Positions 7,477-11,376 of a DNA stretch of 11,376 bases are shown one piece after another. How positions within the stretch are numbered: the stretch's first letter is position 1; each line of letters starts with the position of its first letter. The notes below the pieces were generated by a model. That model saw only the letters and a list, made by a program, of their open reading frames with translations, was not told the DNA's origin and made no database searches. The stretch spans positions 1-11,376 of the forward strand of contig CAPAOL010000061.1 of NCBI GenBank assembly GCA_948579315.1. Reading direction: 5' to 3'. The position numbers and the translations under genes were made by a program. This stretch comes from an uncultured Phocaeicola sp. (GTDB lineage Bacteria > Bacteroidota > Bacteroidia > Bacteroidales > Bacteroidaceae).

Positions 7477-8430
7477 CTATACCGTACGCATACGCACTGC
7501 TGTTCTTTCCTTAGAATTACTTTTATTGCTTCCTCCTGAACGGTCCGAATCTTTCTCTTTCTTACCATTTCCTCTTCTCACATCCCTGCCGGATGGAGTA
7601 ATACGCCTATTTTCATGACGGTCTTTATCAACCTGTGAGTTCTGTCCACGTCGTGAAGGGCGCCCATCATGCTTGTTATTCTGATCCTTCTTCGGTCTGT
7701 CCGGCCTTGCCTGTGGAACAGACGGACGACGATGATCACCCGACGGCCTGTCAGGATGGATTTGAGGTCTGTTTGGACGAGTCTGAGGAGGAGTGGCCGG
7801 GCGATGATGCTCCTTTTGTGGAGGACGAACAGCTATATTGAAATCACGACGACGGTGCATATCATACGTCATTCTGTCATGGCGGATACGATAATGGCCA
7901 TCGTACACATCATGGCGGTAATGGTCACGATAATGGGTCTTATAATAACTGACATTATTGAAATGAGTACGATAATGCCCTCCGCAATAACTAGCATAAT
8001 GATGCGGTTTGCCATAGTAGAAAAAATTCACATTATTATATACCAGATAAATACGGAAATGCCATTTGTTCTCATGCGCATAAATGGGACGGTAGAAATG
8101 CTCAGCCCTCATAAAACGACGATATTGCGCACTGGAAAGTATCCAACGAAGATCATCATTACGCACATCCAGAAAATCATAGTAACGTTCCAACGCATAA
8201 TCATAGCCTCTTACCACATCATCCATCAGATAACGGACATTATTGATAAAATCATAATTCACCTCATATACATCATTGTATTGCCGCGGAGTGAGTTTCA
8301 GTTCATATGCCATACGGTCGGTAAGGAAACGAGTGTTCTGTCTCATTTTGCTGATACTCATGGCCCCCATTGCGGGAATAGTTATACCTAGCATACAAAT
8401 CACTATCAGTAATGTAGTCCATCTTTTCAT
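7477..8430 (-). CDS. Exported His/Tyr-rich protein with basic Pro-rich tail, unknown function
   Basis: A 317-residue protein with a clear signal peptide (MKRW, hydrophobic to about residue 20, likely cleaved after AMG at 23) and no lipobox. Residues 24-118 are predicted helical (LTDRMAYELKLTPRQYNDVY, then YRRFMRAEHFYRPIY), recalling the helix-loop-helix of Spy/CpxP-like periplasmic proteins only loosely. Residues about 119-200 are extraordinarily rich in His, Tyr and Arg (GGHYRTHF, HYRDHYRHD, DGHYRIRHD). Residues 200-317 are low-complexity, rich in Arg, Pro, Lys and Asp, with repeated RPxRP-type units, and probably disordered. I do not recognise a characterised family; similar exported proteins occur in Bacteroides. 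A metal- or polyanion-binding role is possible from composition but unproven. It has its own promoter and is convergent with the exporter operon. Confidence 0.85.
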   Translation of the reverse strand: MKRWTTLLIVICMLGITIPAMGAMSISKMRQNTRFLTDRMAYELKLTPRQYNDVYEVNYDFINNVRYLMDDVVRGYDYALERYYDFLDVRNDDLRWILSSAQYRRFMRAEHFYRPIYAHENKWHFRIYLVYNNVNFFYYGKPHHYASYCGGHYRTHFNNVSYYKTHYRDHYRHDVYDGHYRIRHDRMTYDMHRRRDFNIAVRPPQKEHHRPATPPQTRPNRPQIHPDRPSGDHRRPSVPQARPDRPKKDQNNKHDGRPSRRGQNSQVDKDRHENRRITPSGRDVRRGNGKKEKDSDRSGGSNKSNSKERTAVRMRTV

Positions 8431-8465
8431 AGCTGTTCCGTTTTTAGTTTGTTAGTTCTATGGCA

Positions 8466-8497
8466 CAAAAATAGGGGAAATCGCTTTCCCCCACAAT
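8466..8497 (-). promoter_or_regulatory. Promoter of the His/Tyr-rich protein gene, with palindrome in the spacer
   Basis: On the minus strand ATTG (8497-8494) is followed after 20 bases by TATTTTTG (8473-8466), an exact -7 match and a three-of-four -33 match to the Bacteroides consensus. The spacer holds a perfect 7-bp inverted repeat, GGGGAAA (8474-8480) and TTTCCCC (8485-8491), around TCGC. That placement would suit an operator, because a protein bound there would block polymerase. The leader before the start codon is about 30 bases. Confidence 0.65.
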
Positions 8498-8521
8498 TGA
8501 TTTTCCCCATAAGTTCATAGG

Positions 8522-8549
8522 GCTTTTCCTATATCCGGTAGGGAAAAGC
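8522..8549 (-). terminator. Possible terminator hairpin after the S1 protein gene
   Basis: GCTTTTCC (8522-8529) pairs perfectly with GGAAAAGC (8542-8549), an 8-bp stem with a 12-base loop, beginning 4 bases beyond the stop codon of the minus-strand S1 gene. No run of U follows on the minus strand, so intrinsic termination is unsure. The same GGAAAA core recurs in the adjacent promoter spacer. Confidence 0.35.
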
Positions 8550-8553
8550 TCCA

Positions 8554-9387
8554 CTAAGTGAGGCGTATCCCCTCAGCTTCCAAAACAACCAGGCGTTTTT
8601 TATATAAATCCCCCACCGCTTTCTTGAAAGTTTTCTTACTGACACCAAAAGCATCATAGATATCCTCAGCAGCACTTTTATCATTCAATGGAGTGAAGCC
8701 TTCATGATCTTTAATATATTGTAATAACACTTCCGAAAAATCATCCACCTTCTTTGCGCCCAACTTTTGCAGAACCAAATCGATCTTACCATCCTCACGC
8801 ACCTGCTTTACATAAGCCTTCAGCCTCATACCGGTTTCTAAAGGTTGGAAAATCTCATTATCGTAAAGCAAACCACTGAACTTATTTTCCACAATAGCCT
8901 TAAATCCCAAATCTGTTTTCTGCCATATCAGGATATCCACTTCCTGTCCCAGCCGATAGTCGGGATGTTCTTTAGAAAGATAATGCTCCACTTTAGCAGA
9001 TGCCATAATGCGGTAACTATCTTCGTCTATATGTGCGTGTATTATATACTTTCTCCCTTTCTGCATTTTCATCTTTTGTTCACGGAAAGGTACAAAAAGG
9101 TCTTTCATCAATCCCCAATTCAAAAACGCACCAAACTCATTAATCCATGCCACTTCCAAACAGGCAAACTCGTCCACCTGCACCAACGGCTGCAAAGTGG
9201 TAGCTATCAGCCTTTCCTCATTGTCAAGATAAAGAAAGACATTCAGCACGTCGCCAGGCTTACAGCCTTCGGGTACATAACGCGTAGGCAATAAAATCTC
9301 TCCGTCATCGCCTCCATCTAAATAAACACCAAAATCTACTTCTTTTACAACCTCCAGCTGGTTGTATTTTCCCAGTTTTACGTTCAT
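8554..9387 (-). CDS. CvfB-like S1-domain RNA-binding protein
   Basis: A 277-residue cytosolic protein with the layout of CvfB (Bacillus YitL; structure known from Streptococcus pneumoniae): three S1/OB-fold units followed by a winged helix. Approximate positions are S1-like unit 1 at 4-62 (VVKEVDFGVYLDGGDDGEIL), unit 2 at 72-130 (WINEFGAFLNWGLMKDLFVP is the S1 signature), unit 3 at 145-207 (TDLGFKAIVENKFSGLLYDNE), and a C-terminal winged helix at about 212-277 (AAEDIYDAFGVSKKTFKKAV as the recognition helix). CvfB proteins bind RNA and affect virulence gene expression in Staphylococcus; the role in Bacteroidota is not established. It appears to be monocistronic and is divergent from the dehydrogenase, with overlapping promoter regions. 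The ATG at 9387 puts the first S1 strand at the very N-terminus, as expected. Confidence 0.9.
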   Translation of the reverse strand: MNVKLGKYNQLEVVKEVDFGVYLDGGDDGEILLPTRYVPEGCKPGDVLNVFLYLDNEERLIATTLQPLVQVDEFACLEVAWINEFGAFLNWGLMKDLFVPFREQKMKMQKGRKYIIHAHIDEDSYRIMASAKVEHYLSKEHPDYRLGQEVDILIWQKTDLGFKAIVENKFSGLLYDNEIFQPLETGMRLKAYVKQVREDGKIDLVLQKLGAKKVDDFSEVLLQYIKDHEGFTPLNDKSAAEDIYDAFGVSKKTFKKAVGDLYKKRLVVLEAEGIRLT

Positions 9388-9398
9388 TAGCTAAATTT

Positions 9399-9431
9399 TT
9401 TCTCAAAGATAGGAAAAAAGCATTATCTTTA
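9399..9431 (+). promoter_or_regulatory. Weak promoter for the alcohol dehydrogenase gene
   Basis: TATCTTTA (9424-9431) matches seven of eight positions of the form TAnnTTTG, counting free positions. TTTC (9399-9402) lies 21 bases upstream as a weak -33. The element overlaps the oppositely oriented promoter of the S1 gene, so the two may compete for polymerase. Confidence 0.4.
9404..9411 (-). promoter_or_regulatory. -7 element for the S1 protein gene
   Basis: The minus strand reads TATCTTTG (9411-9404), an exact match to TAnnTTTG, 16 bases before the start codon at 9387, which implies a very short leader. No good TTTG is found 19-21 bases upstream, so the promoter is incomplete by consensus. 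Confidence 0.45.
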
Positions 9432-9463
9432 CTCAGTATTAACCAAGAAAACCCCAATTAGTT

Positions 9464-10858
9464 ATGGATAATTTTATCTTTCACAATCCTACACGCCTCA
9501 TCTTTGGCAAAGGCATGATTGCCCAATTGTCCCAACAGATACCGGCCGACAAGAGAATCATGATCACTTTCGGAGGTGGCAGTGTAAAAACCAATGGAGT
9601 CTATGAACAAGTAATCCAAGCCCTTGAAGGACGTGATTACACGGAGTTTTGGGGAATAGAATCAAATCCCGATATATCTACCTTGAAAAAGGCGATAGAA
9701 TCAGGCAAAGAAAAAAACATTGACTTCCTGCTGGCAGTAGGTGGCGGCTCAGTTATAGACGGCACCAAGTTGATTTCCGCTGGTATTCCCTACGACGGAG
9801 ATGCCTGGGAACTGGTTAAAAAAGGCAGTGCACAAAACACGATTCCTTTAGGAACTGTGCTAACCATTCCCGCCACAGGTTCAGAAATGAATAACGGAGC
9901 TGTAATTTCATGCCGTGAAACTCATGAAAAATATCCATTTTTCTCCTCCCATCCTGTATTTTCTATCCTAGATCCGACAGTAACTTTCTCACTGCCCGAC
10001 TATCAGATAGCTTGCGGACTGGCAGACACTTTTGTACACGTCATGGAACAATACATGACCAAAACAAACGAATCTTATCTAATGGACCGCTGGAGCGAAA
10101 GCATCCTTCGTACATTGGTACAAATCGCTCCGCAAATCAAAGAAAACAAACAGGACTATCACTTGATGAGTGAATTTATGATGTCCGCCACTATGGCTTT
10201 GAACGGTTTTATTGCTATGGGAGTATCCGAAGACTGGGCCACCCACATGATAGGGCATGAGCTGACCGCACTACATGGCATGACACACGGCCAGACCCTG
10301 GCAATCGTATTTCCCGGAACTCTACGGACACTCGCCGATAAAAAACGTGACAAAATACTACAATATGGCGAACGTATCTGGGGGGTTACTTCAGGAGTTC
10401 CCAGTGTACGGGTATCGCTAACCATAGAAAAAACTGAAGAATTCTTTAGAAATTTAGGACTTAAGACTCGCTTGGATGAAGCAGGAATAGGCGATGATAC
10501 CATTGAAGAAATAGTACGCCGGTTCAATGAGAGAGGCGCAGCATACGGAGAGGACGGTGATGTAACGGGAGAAGTGGCACGCCGGATTCTGCAAAACTGT
10601 AAATCGAAAAAAGAAACAACTGATACAGAAGGAACGAGTATGAAAACAGTTATTCTTACTTCTTTCAAAAGTGATGTCCGCGCACACATGTTACAGGATC
10701 TTCTAAAAAATGAAGGTATAGAATCCATGTTGCAGGGAGAATATACAGCCCAAGTTTTGGCTTATATTCCGGGAATGGAAATAAAGGTTCTAGTCTTCGA
10801 AAAAGATTATGTCCGGGCATTTGAGATCCTGAAAGCCAGTTTTCCCGAGAAAGTATAA
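9464..10858 (+). CDS. YqhD/BDH-type iron-containing alcohol dehydrogenase fused to DUF2007-like domain
   Basis: Residues 1 to about 380 form a group III, metal-dependent alcohol dehydrogenase that would reduce aldehydes to alcohols with NAD(P)H in the cytosol. FGGGSVKTNGVYEQV (36-50) is the YqhD/butanol dehydrogenase N-terminal signature. GGGSVID (93-99) and TIPATGSEMN (134-143) line the cofactor site. The metal ligands, by the family spacing of 4 and 14 residues, are Asp188, His192, His261 and His275, all present. After a polar linker (379-392) residues 393-464 form a DUF2007-like unit (MKTVILTSFKSDVRAHMLQDLL, then EIKVLVFEKDYVRAFEIL), a small ferredoxin-like fold of unknown role. Family members are about 385 residues, so the tail is extra. 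The junction contains an in-frame ATG with an SD-like AGAAGGA. The physiological substrate is unknown; broad aldehyde detoxification is plausible. Confidence 0.9.
   Translation: MDNFIFHNPTRLIFGKGMIAQLSQQIPADKRIMITFGGGSVKTNGVYEQVIQALEGRDYTEFWGIESNPDISTLKKAIESGKEKNIDFLLAVGGGSVIDGTKLISAGIPYDGDAWELVKKGSAQNTIPLGTVLTIPATGSEMNNGAVISCRETHEKYPFFSSHPVFSILDPTVTFSLPDYQIACGLADTFVHVMEQYMTKTNESYLMDRWSESILRTLVQIAPQIKENKQDYHLMSEFMMSATMALNGFIAMGVSEDWATHMIGHELTALHGMTHGQTLAIVFPGTLRTLADKKRDKILQYGERIWGVTSGVPSVRVSLTIEKTEEFFRNLGLKTRLDEAGIGDDTIEEIVRRFNERGAAYGEDGDVTGEVARRILQNCKSKKETTDTEGTSMKTVILTSFKSDVRAHMLQDLLKNEGIESMLQGEYTAQVLAYIPGMEIKVLVFEKDYVRAFEILKASFPEKV
10640..10858 (+). CDS. Possible internally initiated DUF2007-like small protein
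   Basis: Inside the dehydrogenase ORF, in the same frame, ATG at 10640 opens the 72-residue C-terminal domain exactly at its natural start (MKTVILTS). AGAAGGA (10627-10633) lies 6 bases upstream, a better Shine-Dalgarno sequence than most starts in this window have. Stand-alone DUF2007 proteins of about 70-80 residues are common. So this could be a free small protein as well as a fused domain, or a formerly separate gene whose upstream stop codon was lost. This is inference from position and spacing. Confidence 0.35.
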   Translation: MKTVILTSFKSDVRAHMLQDLLKNEGIESMLQGEYTAQVLAYIPGMEIKVLVFEKDYVRAFEILKASFPEKV

Positions 10859-10871
10859 GCATAACTTTCTC
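10847..10871 (+). terminator. Hairpin straddling the dehydrogenase stop codon
   Basis: GAGAAAGT (10847-10854) pairs perfectly with ACTTTCTC (10864-10871) around a 9-base loop that contains the TAA stop codon. There is no poly-U tail, so it is a weak terminator candidate. The same 8-base word recurs twice downstream, once at the start of the lipoprotein gene, so it may instead be part of a leader structure. Confidence 0.3.
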
Positions 10872-10934
10872 CTATACCATTCAAACTTTCTCATCCATAT
10901 CTTGTTATAGGGAGTATTCAAACCTAAACTAAAG

Positions 10935-11339
10935 ATGTACATGAGAAAGTTTTTATTTTTACCTTTACTGGCACTGCTAGCTTCGTGCGGTAAAAACGAG
11001 GATTGTGACATTGTCACTCCCCAACCAGAAGATCTGGTATCTCCGGCACTATATGCCACTCTGAGCCAAAGTAGCACAGATCCTTACAATGGTCCATTAG
11101 AAGTACTACCTTGTGAAACGAATGGAAGTTTTTATATAGGCAATTATACAGCCAAGGGAAAACAAGTTCCTTTTCCAGCATATTACTTAATCACGAATGG
11201 AATAGGAAAATCCCAAAAATATCCTTTAAGGCTTCCTGTAGGTACATACAATGTGATATATTGGGGATATCCCGATTACTTTGGTACAGCAGGTGATGCC
11301 TATCTGGCAGATCCCACGCTAATTAGGGATATTCAGTAA
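10935..11339 (+). CDS. Short lipoprotein, possibly truncated surface protein
   Basis: A 134-residue ORF that begins with a lipoprotein signal: MRKF, a Leu/Ala-rich core and lipobox LASC, with the lipidated Cys at residue 18 (counting from the first ATG). Acidic residues soon after the Cys (GKNEDCD) resemble the surface-export signals of Bacteroidota lipoproteins. The rest (SGSFYIGNYTA-like strands, LRLPVGTYNVIYWG) looks like the beta-rich N-terminal part of a fimbrial-type or other surface lipoprotein, but I cannot name the family. MRKF at 10941 is the likelier start. The ORF ends with RDIQ and TAA inside the right repeat arm. The codon after TAA is ATG and the same frame stays open to the window edge, so the gene may be interrupted by a nonsense codon or by recombination. 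Family members of this kind are usually over 250 residues. Confidence 0.75.
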   Translation: MYMRKFLFLPLLALLASCGKNEDCDIVTPQPEDLVSPALYATLSQSSTDPYNGPLEVLPCETNGSFYIGNYTAKGKQVPFPAYYLITNGIGKSQKYPLRLPVGTYNVIYWGYPDYFGTAGDAYLADPTLIRDIQ

Positions 11340-11376
11340 ATGTCTCTAAAAAATAAGATGGCATATGAAGATGATA
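11325..11376. repeat. Right arm of 52-bp perfect terminal inverted repeat
   Basis: This is the exact reverse complement of 2-53. Unlike the left arm, its inner edge cuts into a reading frame: the last four codons and stop of the lipoprotein ORF (AGG GAT ATT CAG TAA) are the first bases of the arm. The ACGTTCGT core reported for the sites of the B. fragilis Mpi invertase is not present, so if the repeat is a recombination site it belongs to another system, or is used by general recombination. Confidence 0.97.
11340..11376 (+). other. In-frame continuation after the lipoprotein stop (partial ORF)
   Basis: The codon directly after the lipoprotein TAA is ATG (11340-11342), and the frame reads MSLKNKMAYEDD to the window edge without a stop. 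The arrangement TAAATG suits stop-restart translation. It equally suits one longer gene in which a CAA or similar codon has become TAA. Too little is visible to decide, and no family can be assigned. Confidence 0.35.

Noticed and set aside
7669..8391. Plus-strand ORF of 240 residues opposite the His-rich gene, rich in Ile and Met
   Set aside because: Its Ile/Met richness is explained by reading His/Tyr/Asp codons in reverse. The minus strand has a signal peptide and a consensus promoter; the plus-strand frame has neither.
10898..10905. TATCTTGT as a -7 element for the lipoprotein gene
   Set aside because: It deviates from TAnnTTTG at the end, and no TTTG-like element lies 19-21 bases upstream.
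1..11376. Composite transposon or prophage bounded by the terminal repeats
   Set aside because: There is no transposase, integrase or phage gene, and the contents are ordinary chromosomal genes. Target-site duplications cannot be seen because the window ends at the repeats.
1..11376. CRISPR array, tRNA or rRNA genes
   Set aside because: I saw no regularly spaced direct repeats, and no tRNA cloverleaf or rRNA-like stretch in the short intergenic gaps.

Overview
The window looks like a chromosomal segment of a Bacteroidaceae member (Bacteroides or Phocaeicola). Genes start behind A-rich leaders with few Shine-Dalgarno sequences. Several intergenic gaps carry the Bacteroidota promoter form TTTG-N19-21-TAnnTTTG, and the proteins (ROK sugar kinase, split MacB-type exporter, CvfB-like S1 protein, short Cys-anchored lipoprotein) fit that family. 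Species cannot be fixed from the sequence alone. No gene-free stretch exceeds 300 bases; the longest gaps are about 150 bases.

Layout. At the left, on the minus strand, a ROK sugar kinase is followed by a RhaM-family sugar mutarotase whose start codon overlaps the kinase stop codon; a near-perfect promoter lies upstream of the kinase. Divergent from it, on the plus strand, five genes from 1591 to 7319 encode a complete tripartite exporter: a LolD/MacB-type ATPase, two paralogous MacB/FtsX-type permeases, a HlyD/MacA-type adaptor and a TolC-type outer-membrane channel. The run ends at a long-stem inverted repeat. A minus-strand gene for an exported His/Tyr-rich protein with a basic, Pro-rich tail (7477-8430) and a minus-strand CvfB-like RNA-binding protein (8554-9387) follow. 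Divergent from the latter is a YqhD/BDH-type iron alcohol dehydrogenase with an extra DUF2007-like domain at its C-terminus (9464-10858). Last comes a short lipoprotein ORF (10935-11339) that stops near the right edge.

The most striking feature is not a gene. The first and last 52 bases of the window are perfect inverted repeats of each other (2-53 and 11325-11376), so the whole 11.3 kb is bracketed by them. The right arm lies inside a reading frame: the lipoprotein stops with TAA in the arm, the next codon is ATG in the same frame, and that frame stays open to the window edge. The left arm necessarily carries the same outward-facing frame. This could be a large invertible segment that swaps the downstream partner of the lipoprotein, two fragments of a duplicated surface-protein gene, or a contig-end assembly effect. 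No recombinase gene is present in the window.

How the genes work together: the exporter operon is self-contained. The kinase and mutarotase form a small sugar-entry unit. The remaining genes look like independently transcribed units. Nothing visible ties them into one pathway, so if the segment inverts it carries ordinary chromosomal genes as passengers.
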